64,000 bases of DNA, taken from contig NZ_JAFIQU010000017.1 in the NCBI RefSeq assembly GCF_017355985.1, positions 1-64,000 of the forward strand, written 5' to 3'. A program made the position numbers and the translations under genes. Positions 56,970 through 64,000 of this stretch are shown piece after piece (the stretch's first letter is position 1; each line of letters opens with the position of its first letter). Under the pieces are notes generated by a model that saw nothing but the letters and a program-made list of their open reading frames with translations, did not search any database and had not been told where the DNA came from. This stretch comes from Arenibaculum pallidiluteum (GTDB lineage Bacteria > Pseudomonadota > Alphaproteobacteria > Azospirillales > Azospirillaceae).

Positions 56970-57896
56970 TCAGTCTGCGATGTTCCTGGCGATGGACCGG
57001 ACAAGGAAGACCGCCACGATGTTGGCGAGCACCACCGCGATCACGCCGCCGGCCGAGGCGCCGCCGATGTCGTACTCGCGAAGCGCGCGCAGGTAGATCA
57101 GGAAGGCGAGATTGGTCGAGGCCAGGCCCGGCCCGCCGGAGGTCGTCACGTAGATCTCGGCGAAGACCGACAGCAGGAAGATCGTCTCGATCATGATGAC
57201 GACGCTGATCGCCCGGCCGAGATGCGGCAGGATGATGAAGAAGAACATCGAGACCGGCCCCGCGCCGTCCATGCGCGCGGCCTCCTTCTGCTCGTTGTCC
57301 AGCGACTGGATCGCGGTCAGCAGGATCAGCAGCGCGAAGGGCAGCCACTGCCAGGCGACGATCACGACGATCGAGGCCAGGGGGAAGCTGCCGAAGAAAT
57401 CGACCGGCGGCAGGCCCAGCAGCCGCGCGAAGAACGCGAAGAGCCCGTTGACCGGGTGCATCAGCATGTTCTTCCAGATCAGCGCGCTGACGGTCGGCAT
57501 CACGAAGAAGGGCGCGATCGCCAGCAGCCGCGCGACGCTTCTTCCATAGAAGGGCTGGTCGAACAGGACCGCGAGCAGCGTTCCGAGGCCCACGGTGATC
57601 ACGAGCACCCAGAAGACCAGGAGCAGCGTGTTCCCCATGGCCGTCCAGAGCGAGGGATCGGTGAGCAGGTAGGTGTAGTTCTCGATGCCGGCGAAGCCGC
57701 CCGAGGTCGGGTCCAGCAGGTTGTAGTACTGGAACGAGAACCACAGCGTCATTGCCAACGGCACGATCATCCACAGGAACAGCAGGATGACCGACGGCGC
57801 CACCAGCGGAGCCGTGCTGACGTCGCGCCGGCTGCGGCCGCCGGGGGCGTCCTGGACCGCCGGGGCGGCGCTGCTTTCCATGGGGGTGGTGGCCAT
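56970..57896 (-). CDS. smoF: Polyol ABC permease, SmoF-like
   Basis: The 308-residue MalF-type permease has a cytoplasmic N-terminal extension (about 1-27), about six helices and the EAA-loop region QKEAARMDGAGPVSMFFFIIL. It pairs with SmoG. It is separated from the binding-protein gene by a strong intercistronic hairpin. Confidence 0.92.
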   Translation of the reverse strand: MATTPMESSAAPAVQDAPGGRSRRDVSTAPLVAPSVILLFLWMIVPLAMTLWFSFQYYNLLDPTSGGFAGIENYTYLLTDPSLWTAMGNTLLLVFWVLVITVGLGTLLAVLFDQPFYGRSVARLLAIAPFFVMPTVSALIWKNMLMHPVNGLFAFFARLLGLPPVDFFGSFPLASIVVIVAWQWLPFALLILLTAIQSLDNEQKEAARMDGAGPVSMFFFIILPHLGRAISVVIMIETIFLLSVFAEIYVTTSGGPGLASTNLAFLIYLRALREYDIGGASAGGVIAVVLANIVAVFLVRSIARNIAD

Positions 57897-57923
57897 GGGC
57901 GTGCTCGCGGCTGGGGTGGGCCG

Positions 57924-57960
57924 CCCGCGCGGGCCCGGCCCGGAGGCGGGCCCGCGCGGG
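57924..57960 (-). promoter_or_regulatory. Strong intercistronic hairpin after smoE
   Basis: CCCGCGCGGGCCC (57924-57936) and its exact reverse complement (57948-57960) form a 13-bp all-GC stem with an 11-nt loop in the gap between the smoE stop and the smoF start. It probably stabilises smoE mRNA or partly terminates, so that binding protein exceeds membrane subunits. Confidence 0.6.
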
Positions 57961-57985
57961 GCGTCGAGGCTGCCGGAAGCTCAGG

Positions 57986-59296
57986 TCACTTCGGGTAGCC
58001 CGCCTGCTTCATGGTCCGCGCGGTCGAGCGCTGTGCCGAATCCAGCGCCTGGTCGACGGTCATCTGCCCGGCCAGGGCCGCCGCGATCTGCTGGCCGACC
58101 ACCGTCCCGATCCCCTGGAACTCGGGAATGGCGACGTACTGGATCCCCACATAGGGGACGGGGTCCTTGGTCGGCTTCGTGATGTCGGCATTCGCGATGG
58201 ACTCGTGGACGACCTTCGCGAAGGGCGCCGCCTTCACGTATTCGGGGTTCGCATAGGTCGAGCTGCGCGTTCCCGGAGGGGCCGATACCCAACCCACCTC
58301 GCTGCCGACGAGCGCGATGTAGTCCTTGGAGGTCGCCCATTTCACGAAGGACTTGGCGGCCTCGGCCTTGGTCGAGGAGCTCGGGATGCCGAGCGCCCAG
58401 GCCCAGAACCAGCCGGACCCGTTGGCGGTGACCTGGGTCGGGGCGGCCGCGAAGGCCGTCTTCTCGGCGACCTGGCTCTCCTTGGGATTGAAGATGTAGC
58501 CCGCGGCCGAGGTGGCGTCGACCCACATGGCGCAGCGGCCGGTGGCGAAGAGCGCGCGGTTCTCGTTGTGGCCGTTCGCGGTGGCGCCGGGCGGTCCGTA
58601 GTCCCTGAGGTTCTTGACGTAATAGGCGATCGCCTTCTTCCAGGGCTCGGAGGTGAGCTGCGGCTCCCACTTCTCGTCGAACCAGCGCCCGCCGAAGGCG
58701 TTCACCATGGGCCCGACGAAGGCCATGTTCTCGCCCCAGCCCGGCTTGCCGCGCTGGCAGAAGCCGTAGATCTCCTTGGACTTGTCCGTGAGCTTCGCCG
58801 CGAATTCCGCGATCTGGTCGTAGGTCGGGCGCTCGGGCATCCGGAGCCCCGCGGCATCGAACAGGTCCTTGCGGTAATAGGTGAATGAGCTCTCCGCGTA
58901 GAAGGGCACGGCGTAGAGCTTGCCGTTGTGGGACAGGCCGTTCTTCACCGTCGGGATCAGGTCGGCGTAGTCGTAGTCCTGGCCGAGCTCGTCGAGGGGA
59001 AGGAGCCAGTTCTGGCGGCCCCAGATCGGCGTCTCGTAGGACCCGATGGTGATGATGTCGAACTGGCCGCCCCGGGTGGCGATGTCGGTGGTGGCGCGCT
59101 GGCGGAGCACGTTCTCCTCGAGCACGACCCAGTTGAGCTTGTGCCCGGTGGCCTGCTCCCAGCGCGGGGAGAGGCGCTGCATGATGATCATGTCGGCGTT
59201 GTTCACCGTCGCGATCGTCAGCGTCTCGGCATGCGCCAGAGCGCCGAAGCCGAGCATGGCCGCCGGCAATGCGCACAGGAAGCGCGTGATGGTCAT
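57986..59296 (-). CDS. smoE: Polyol-binding periplasmic protein (SmoE type)
   Basis: The 436-residue family-1 binding protein has a signal peptide (ending ALAHA). Its blocks are typical of the sorbitol/mannitol (SmoE) subgroup: GQFDIITIGSYETPIWG, PFYAESSFTYYRKDLFDAAG and WFWAWALGIPSSS. It delivers polyols to SmoFG/SmoK. ATG at 59296 is preceded by a GGGAGGG tract about 9 nt upstream. It heads the operon, divergent from mtlK. Confidence 0.92.
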   Translation of the reverse strand: MTITRFLCALPAAMLGFGALAHAETLTIATVNNADMIIMQRLSPRWEQATGHKLNWVVLEENVLRQRATTDIATRGGQFDIITIGSYETPIWGRQNWLLPLDELGQDYDYADLIPTVKNGLSHNGKLYAVPFYAESSFTYYRKDLFDAAGLRMPERPTYDQIAEFAAKLTDKSKEIYGFCQRGKPGWGENMAFVGPMVNAFGGRWFDEKWEPQLTSEPWKKAIAYYVKNLRDYGPPGATANGHNENRALFATGRCAMWVDATSAAGYIFNPKESQVAEKTAFAAAPTQVTANGSGWFWAWALGIPSSSTKAEAAKSFVKWATSKDYIALVGSEVGWVSAPPGTRSSTYANPEYVKAAPFAKVVHESIANADITKPTKDPVPYVGIQYVAIPEFQGIGTVVGQQIAAALAGQMTVDQALDSAQRSTARTMKQAGYPK

Positions 59297-59601
59297 GGCT
59301 GGACATCCCTCCCCAGGGCCGGTTGGTGGCAGGCGGTTCTTCTTCCGCTCTTTGCCCTGAGCGTCCGCCGCCCCAACAATCCTGTCAAGTTCCCGCAAGC
59401 CGGTTACATCCACTCCATTCCGAAAGGGTGAATGACAACCCAATTGAATGGAAAGTTATCTTTGGTTTTTATTTGTGATGGAACGATACCTGCCTGATCC
59501 TCCACTGTCCGGACGCCTGAAAATGGGTTGCTTCGGGGCCCGGCCTGTCGAATGCTTCGAATCCCGGCCGGGATCGCCCGGCCTTCAGGAGGAGGTTGGT
59601 C
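59297..59601. promoter_or_regulatory. Divergent smo/mtlK promoter region
   Basis: This 305-bp gap separates the smo operon from mtlK. It holds an AT-rich core (about 59400-59480) and an inverted repeat TCCATTC (59414-59420) / GAATGGA (59446-59452) with a 25-nt spacer. Half-sites that far apart would suit an activator that loops or a spaced dimer. No regulator gene is adjacent within the window. Confidence 0.4.
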
Positions 59602-61101
59602 ATGTCCCGGGAGCAAGCCGGCCCCGTTCCGCTCGCCAACGCCAGTCTCCCCCTGATCGCGCCCGGCGTCGCGGTCCCCGCCTACGACCGCGCAGGGCTC
59701 CGGCCGGGGATCGTCCATATCGGCGTCGGCGCGTTCCACCGCGCGCACCAGGCGCTCTATCTCGACAAGCTGCTGAACCTCGGCGAGGCGCGGGACTTCG
59801 CGATTTGCGGGGTCGGTCTTCTCGAAGGCGATGCCCGCATGCGCGACGCGCTCGTCCCGCAGGACGGGCTCTACGTGCTGGTGGAGCGCGCCTCCTCGGC
59901 CGACCACGCGCGCGTCGTCGGCTCCATCGCGGAATACCTGCACGCGCCGAGCGCGCGCGAGGCGGTGATCGAGCGCATGGCCGCGCCCGAATGCCGGATT
60001 GTCTCGCTCACCGTGACCGAGGGTGGGTATTGCTTCAACCAGGGCACCGGCGCCTTCGACCCGGACCATCCCGACGTCGTCCACGACCTCCAGCACCCCG
60101 AGTCGCCCATCGGGCTCTACGGGTATCTCGCGGCGGCGCTGCGCCGCCGGCGCGAGCGCGGGCTGGCCCCCTTCACCGTGCTGTCCTGCGACAACATCGA
60201 GCACAACGGCACCGTGGCGCGCACCATGCTGACCGAGTTCGCGGTGCGCCTGGATCCGCGGCTCGCCGACTGGATCGCCGCCGAGGGCGCCTTTCCCAAC
60301 TGCATGGTCGACCGCATCACGCCCGCGACGACCGAGGCCGACCGCTCGCTGGTCGCCGGGCGCTTCGGCATCGCGGATGCCTGGCCAGTGGTATGCGAGC
60401 CCTTCACCCAGTGGGTGATCGAGGACGATTTCCCGCTCGGCCGCCCGGCCTGGGAGCGGGTCGGCGCGCTCTTCACCCGCGATGTGAAGCCCTACGAGAA
60501 GATGAAGCTGAGGCTCCTAAACGCCTCGCATATCGGCATCGGCTATCTCGGCAACCTCGCCGGATACGCCTATGTCCACGAGGTCATGGCCGATCCCGTG
60601 TTCGAGCGCTTCATCCGCGCCTTCATGGAGGAGGTGACGCCGCTGGTCGGCACCGTGCCCGGCATCGATCTCGACGAATACAAGGAGACGCTGGTCGAGC
60701 GCTTCTCGAACACCGCCGTCAAGGACACCACCGACCGGCTGTGCCAGCACGGCTCGGCCCGGGTGCCGAAATTCGTGGTGCCCTCGGCGGTCGAGCTCGA
60801 CGCGCGGGGCATGGCTGCCCCCTGCACGGCCCTGGTGGTCGCGGGCTATCTCCGCTACCTCCAGGGCGATGCCGAGCGCGGCGGCGGCACCCTGCCGCTG
60901 CTGGATCCGCTGGGTGGGCGCCTGCGCACCCTGGCGCGGCAGGGCGGCGCCGATCCTCGTCTCCTGCTGGAGACCTGCCCCGAGGTCTTCGGGACCGAGC
61001 TTCCTCGCGCGTTCGGCTTCGTCGCATCGCTGGCCGACGCGCTGCGCCAGCTCTACGCCGACGGGGCCAGGGCGACCATAGCGCGCCGGCTCGACGCCTG
61101 A
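59602..61101 (+). CDS. mtlK: Mannitol 2-dehydrogenase family protein
   Basis: The 499-residue polyol-specific long-chain dehydrogenase has IVHIGVGAFHRAHQALYLD at the N-terminus and the K-x4-N-x2-H catalytic motif in KLRLLNASH near residue 300. It oxidises D-mannitol (or arabitol) to the ketose with NAD. GGAGG lies 6 nt before ATG at 59602. Together with the divergent smo operon it forms a complete polyol uptake and oxidation unit as in Rhodobacter sphaeroides. Confidence 0.92.
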   Translation: MSREQAGPVPLANASLPLIAPGVAVPAYDRAGLRPGIVHIGVGAFHRAHQALYLDKLLNLGEARDFAICGVGLLEGDARMRDALVPQDGLYVLVERASSADHARVVGSIAEYLHAPSAREAVIERMAAPECRIVSLTVTEGGYCFNQGTGAFDPDHPDVVHDLQHPESPIGLYGYLAAALRRRRERGLAPFTVLSCDNIEHNGTVARTMLTEFAVRLDPRLADWIAAEGAFPNCMVDRITPATTEADRSLVAGRFGIADAWPVVCEPFTQWVIEDDFPLGRPAWERVGALFTRDVKPYEKMKLRLLNASHIGIGYLGNLAGYAYVHEVMADPVFERFIRAFMEEVTPLVGTVPGIDLDEYKETLVERFSNTAVKDTTDRLCQHGSARVPKFVVPSAVELDARGMAAPCTALVVAGYLRYLQGDAERGGGTLPLLDPLGGRLRTLARQGGADPRLLLETCPEVFGTELPRAFGFVASLADALRQLYADGARATIARRLDA

Positions 61102-61254
61102 GCGATCCGCTGAGGGTCAGCCGGCCTTTGGGCCTTGCACGGGGGCGGGCAAGCCAAAGCCGCGCCGCGTTTCGAGGGCCGCACCGCCGACGAGATGGCG
61201 CAGGCCCTCCGCGAAGCCATCGACCGCGACCCGCGCATCTGCGCCGAGTTCTGA
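61102..61254 (+). pseudogene. Possible gene remnant after mtlK
   Basis: In the same frame as mtlK, after one more stop, an open run reads FEGRTADEMAQALREA and then IDRDPRICAEF before TGA at 61252-61254. It has no start codon with a ribosome site. It looks like the C-terminal end of a lost protein rather than random sequence, but I cannot name the family. It may equally be chance in a GC-rich genome. Confidence 0.25.
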
Positions 61255-61261
61255 AGCCGCC

Positions 61262-62746
61262 TCAGCGCGCCAGCACCTCGGCGGCCTGTTTGGTCTTGGC
61301 GACCGCCGCCACGACCTGCTGCACCGATGCGGCGATCTCGCCGGTGCTGGCGGTGATGCTCGCCACGGCCGTCGAGGCGCCCTGCATGCGCTCCGACATC
61401 TCTCCGGTGACGGCGCTCTGCTCCTCGACGGCGCCGGCCGTGGTCGCGACCGCCTCGCGCACGGTGCCGATGGCGTCCCGGATGCCCGCCAGCGCTCCCA
61501 CAACGTCGGAGGAGACCGCCTGCACGCCGTCGATCTCCGTCGAGATCTGGTCGGTGGCGCGGGCTGCCTGGTTGGCGAGATTCTTCACCTCGTTGGCGAC
61601 CACCGCGAATCCGCGCCCCGCCTCGCCCGCGCGCGCGGCCTCGATGGTGGCGTTCAGCGCCAGCAGGTTGATCTGGCCGGCGATGCTGCGGATCAGTTCC
61701 ACGATGCCCCCCATCTGACGGGCCGTCTCGACCAGGCGCTGCGTCGCGCGGTCGGCCGCGCCAGCCTGCTCCCGGGCATCGTCCGCGGCCGAGCGCGAGC
61801 GCGCCATGCTCGCTGCGATCTCCCGGCTCGATGCGGCCAGCTCCTCGGCGGCGGCAGCCACCGTCTGCACGCTGCCCAAGGTGTCTGCGGCAGCGTGCGC
61901 CGCTGCGTCCGCCTGGTCGCTCGAGCGCGCCAGGGCGCCGCCGATCTCGCCGAAGTTCTCGTCGATCAGCCGCTTGAGCTCGGCAAGCATGCGGATCTGG
62001 CGCGTGATGTCGGTGGCGTACTTGACGACCTTGAACGGCCGGCCGCTGGCATCGAGGATCGGGTTGTACGAGGCCTCGATCCAGATCTCGCGCCCGCCCT
62101 TGCCCAGGCGCCTGAACTGGCCCGCCTGGTATTCGCCCCGGCGCAGGCGTTCCCAGAAGCCCGCATACTCCGCGCTCCGGGCGAAATCGGGCTCCACGAA
62201 CAGGCTGTGGTGCCTGCCCCGGATCTCATCCAGGGAATAGCCCATCGCCGTCAGGAAGTTGGCGTTGGCGTTCAGGACCGTGCCGTCCAGCGCGAACTCG
62301 ATCACCGCCTGCGCCTTGCCGATGGATTCGACCTGGCCCCGGAAATCGGCCTCCTCGGCCTTCCGCCGGGTGATGTCGGTGGCGTATTTGACGATCTTGT
62401 ACGGCCGTCCGCTGGCATCGAGGATCGGGTTGTAGGAAGCCTCGATCCAGATCTCGCGCCCGCCCTTGCCCAGGCGCCTGAACTGCGCCGCCTGGTATTC
62501 GCCCCGGCGCAGCCGCTCCCAGAACGCAGCGTATTCGGGGCTGGCCGCCGTGCCGGGCTCCACGAACAGGCTGTGGTGCCTGCCCCGGATCTCGTCCAGG
62601 GAATAGCCCATCGCCGCCAGGAAATTGGCGTTGGCGGTCAGGATGGTTCCGTCGAGCGCGAACTCGATCACCGCCTGGGATCTGTTCAGCGCCTCCAGCG
62701 TGGCTTCGGTCTCGGACCGGCCCTTGGACAGGATAAAACCGAGCAA
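61262..62746 (-). CDS. Soluble chemoreceptor with two PAS domains
   Basis: The 494-residue cytoplasmic chemoreceptor has two PAS domains (about 15-130 and 137-252), each with a PAC-type end ([15 protein letters not shown] / [15 protein letters not shown]), then an MCP signalling domain with tip [20 protein letters not shown]. No membrane segment. The start is TTG at 62746, with GGAGG exactly 8 nt upstream and the family-typical N-terminus [21 protein letters not shown] long frame upstream without a ribosome site is not real. The PAS pair is a recent internal duplication. PAS of this type often bind haem or flavin (aerotaxis), but no cofactor residue is proved. Confidence 0.9.
   Translation of the reverse strand: MLGFILSKGRSETEATLEALNRSQAVIEFALDGTILTANANFLAAMGYSLDEIRGRHHSLFVEPGTAASPEYAAFWERLRRGEYQAAQFRRLGKGGREIWIEASYNPILDASGRPYKIVKYATDITRRKAEEADFRGQVESIGKAQAVIEFALDGTVLNANANFLTAMGYSLDEIRGRHHSLFVEPDFARSAEYAGFWERLRRGEYQAGQFRRLGKGGREIWIEASYNPILDASGRPFKVVKYATDITRQIRMLAELKRLIDENFGEIGGALARSSDQADAAAHAAADTLGSVQTVAAAAEELAASSREIAASMARSRSAADDAREQAGAADRATQRLVETARQMGGIVELIRSIAGQINLLALNATIEAARAGEAGRGFAVVANEVKNLANQAARATDQISTEIDGVQAVSSDVVGALAGIRDAIGTVREAVATTAGAVEEQSAVTGEMSERMQGASTAVASITASTGEIAASVQQVVAAVAKTKQAAEVLAR
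62005..62678 (-). repeat. 366-bp tandem duplication of PAS domain
   Basis: Bases 62005-62312 repeat at 62371-62678 (offset 366 bp, 122 codons) with about 90% identity by eye, including runs of 40 or more identical bases. It is an in-frame duplication of a PAS-PAC unit within the chemoreceptor gene. Confidence 0.85.
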
Positions 62747-63155
62747 GTCGAGATCCTCCGCTTTGACGCCGCTTCGGGCCCGTCCGGAAGACCGAAATGC
62801 CCGACAGCCCTCGGGGCTGCGGGACGGCGGACGACCGATACGGCATTGCACGCATTTGATATGTATCGGGCAGACGCCCTGTAAAGGGTTCGGCAGGATG
62901 ATTTTGTTTCCCCTATACGCGAGAATACTGCTCGCGAACAAAGCGAATATGACCTTAGTTTGAAAAACACGAGGAGATAGATCTGAAGTTGCGTACCCAT
63001 AACAGTCGGTCGACTTCCGATCGCCGTAGTATCGCAGTCGGGATCTTGGCCGAGGCTGATGGCTGGCAAAACGGATGGCCGCGGACGGAACCGCTTGACC
63101 GCAGAGTCGCACCATGTAACGATATTATTGGAAATAACGTACCATTGAGGCGGCG
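62747..63155. promoter_or_regulatory. Divergent intergenic region upstream of PAS chemoreceptor
   Basis: This 409-bp gap is richer in AT than its surroundings. It holds two hairpins: CAGCCC-TCG-GGGCTG (62805-62819) and CGCGAG (62918-62923) / CTCGCG (62931-62936). The latter could be a regulator site for the divergent genes. A short open frame from 62989 has no support. No RNA gene is recognised. Confidence 0.35.
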
Positions 63156-64000
63156 ATGTCACTCTCCCTGCCAGTCGCGGTTGTCGGCGCCGGCCCGGTC
63201 GGCCTTGCCGCCGCCGCGCACCTTCTGAACCGTGGCATCGAGCCCCTGGTGCTGGAGGCCGGGGCGGAGCCCGCCTCCAACCTGCGGCAATGGGGTCATG
63301 TGCGCCTGTTCTCGCCCTGGCGGTACGACATCGACGCCGTGGCGGCGTCGCTTCTGCGCACCGCCGGCTGGGAGGCGCCGCCTGACGACGCGCTGCCGAC
63401 CGGTGCCGAGCTGGTCGCCCGCTACCTGGCCCCTCTGGCGGCCCTGCCCGCGCTCACGTCCCGCATCCGCCTGCGCCATCGCGTGCAGGCGATCACGCGC
63501 CTTGGCTTCGACAAGGTCCTGACGGCGGGGCGCGAGGCCGCTCCCTTCGTGCTGCGGGTCGGGACCCCCGGCGGCGACACCGAGATCCTGGCGCGCGCGG
63601 TGATCGACGCCTCCGGCACCTGGGGGCAGCCGAACCCGATCGGGGCCGGCGGCATCCCGGCCCTGGGCGAGGCGGCCCTGGCCGGGACGGCTGCGGCCGC
63701 GGCCTCGGGAGAGCGTGGCGGCCCGATCGCCTACGGCATCCCCGACGTACTCGGCGCCGAGCGCGAGACCTATGCCGGACGCGCCACGCTGGTGGTGGGG
63801 GCCGGTCACTCGGCGGCCAACGTGCTGCTCGACCTGGCGGCGCTGGCCCGCCAGGCGCCGGGGACGCGGCTGCTCTGGGCCGTGCGCGGGAAGGACCTGT
63901 CGCGGGTGATCGGCGGCGGCGCCGCGGACGGGCTGCCGGCACGCGCCGCCCTGGGCGCGTCGCTCGGCGCCCTGCGGGATTCCGGAACGCTGGAGCTGGC
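63156..64000 (+). CDS. FAD/NAD(P)-dependent oxidoreductase, partial (runs off right edge)
   Basis: The first 281 residues show a Rossmann FAD-binding motif VAVVGAGPVGLAAAAH, the block EWGHVRLFSPWR-like (here QWGHVRLFSPWRYDIDA), the ATG-type motif VIDASGTWG and a second dinucleotide motif LVVGAGHSAANVLLD. This is a monooxygenase-type flavoprotein. Close relatives are, from memory, often labelled potassium-transport flavoproteins or found near arsenic genes, but no such context is visible. GAGG lies 5 nt before ATG at 63156. The C-terminus lies outside the window. Confidence 0.85.
   Translation, partial: MSLSLPVAVVGAGPVGLAAAAHLLNRGIEPLVLEAGAEPASNLRQWGHVRLFSPWRYDIDAVAASLLRTAGWEAPPDDALPTGAELVARYLAPLAALPALTSRIRLRHRVQAITRLGFDKVLTAGREAAPFVLRVGTPGGDTEILARAVIDASGTWGQPNPIGAGGIPALGEAALAGTAAAAASGERGGPIAYGIPDVLGAERETYAGRATLVVGAGHSAANVLLDLAALARQAPGTRLLWAVRGKDLSRVIGGGAADGLPARAALGASLGALRDSGTLEL

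Noticed and set aside
62747-63115. N-terminal extension of the PAS chemoreceptor
   Set aside because: Extra residues look like translated intergenic DNA and no ribosome site exists; TTG at 62746 has an ideal one.
62989-63228. 79-codon frame in the intergenic region before the FAD oxidoreductase
   Set aside because: Starts at TTG too far from the nearest GAGGAG, and its end overlaps the well-supported oxidoreductase; composition is not protein-like.

Overview
The window is a 64 kb stretch of GC-rich, densely coding chromosome from an alphaproteobacterium. The evidence is gene content: an EcfG-type general-stress promoter, a sorbitol/mannitol (smo/mtlK) locus arranged as in Rhodobacter, a complete kdp operon, and many four-base ATGA gene overlaps. 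Genus cannot be fixed from sequence reading alone. I saw no rRNA or tRNA genes, CRISPR array, insertion sequence or prophage. Most of the window looks like core or metabolic accessory chromosome.

Layout, left to right. (1) 1-4860, minus strand: a signalling-type cluster of a YfiR-like periplasmic protein, a TonB-dependent receptor and a chemoreceptor. A second, nearly identical YfiR-like gene is cut by the left window edge. (2) 5148-6830: an orphan iron-type ABC permease behind a Fur-box-like palindrome. (3) 7091-9478: a large secreted CBM60 / beta-helix / CBM60 / RTX protein. (4) 9531-10304: a stress-type protein with a good EcfG promoter. (5) 10528-16383: a peptide ABC transporter operon (binding protein, two permeases, two ATPases) with a coupled MarC gene. 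(6) 16498-21139: an acetyltransferase, a spore-photoproduct-lyase-like radical SAM protein, a histidine kinase, a single-domain response regulator and an outer-membrane barrel. (7) 21353-29188: a galactofuranose-type sugar ABC operon (ytfQ, ytfR, ytfT, yjfF order) followed by a PhyH-family dioxygenase and an aldose 1-epimerase, with a divergent LacI regulator. (8) 29456-38044: mixed single genes (M19 dipeptidase, FRG-domain protein, upp, rpmB, LysE exporter, cytochrome c, HisKA_2 kinase, meaB, patatin). (9) 38269-44705: an RND efflux pair, a short-chain dehydrogenase and a secreted alpha/beta hydrolase. (10) 44869-53156: kdpFABC-kdpDE with two extra tiny ORFs. (11) 53185-61101: a TSUP permease, then smoEFGK-smoS and divergent mtlK for polyol uptake and oxidation. 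(12) 61262-64000: a soluble chemoreceptor with two nearly identical PAS domains and the start of an FAD oxidoreductase.

How it works together: two sugar/polyol import systems, each with its catabolic enzymes, and one peptide importer serve heterotrophic growth. Kdp handles potassium limitation. Several sensory proteins (two chemoreceptors, two histidine kinases besides KdpD, one free receiver) suggest a motile, environmentally versatile soil or water organism. The least described parts are the YfiR-like/TonB/chemoreceptor triad and the multi-domain CBM60-RTX protein.
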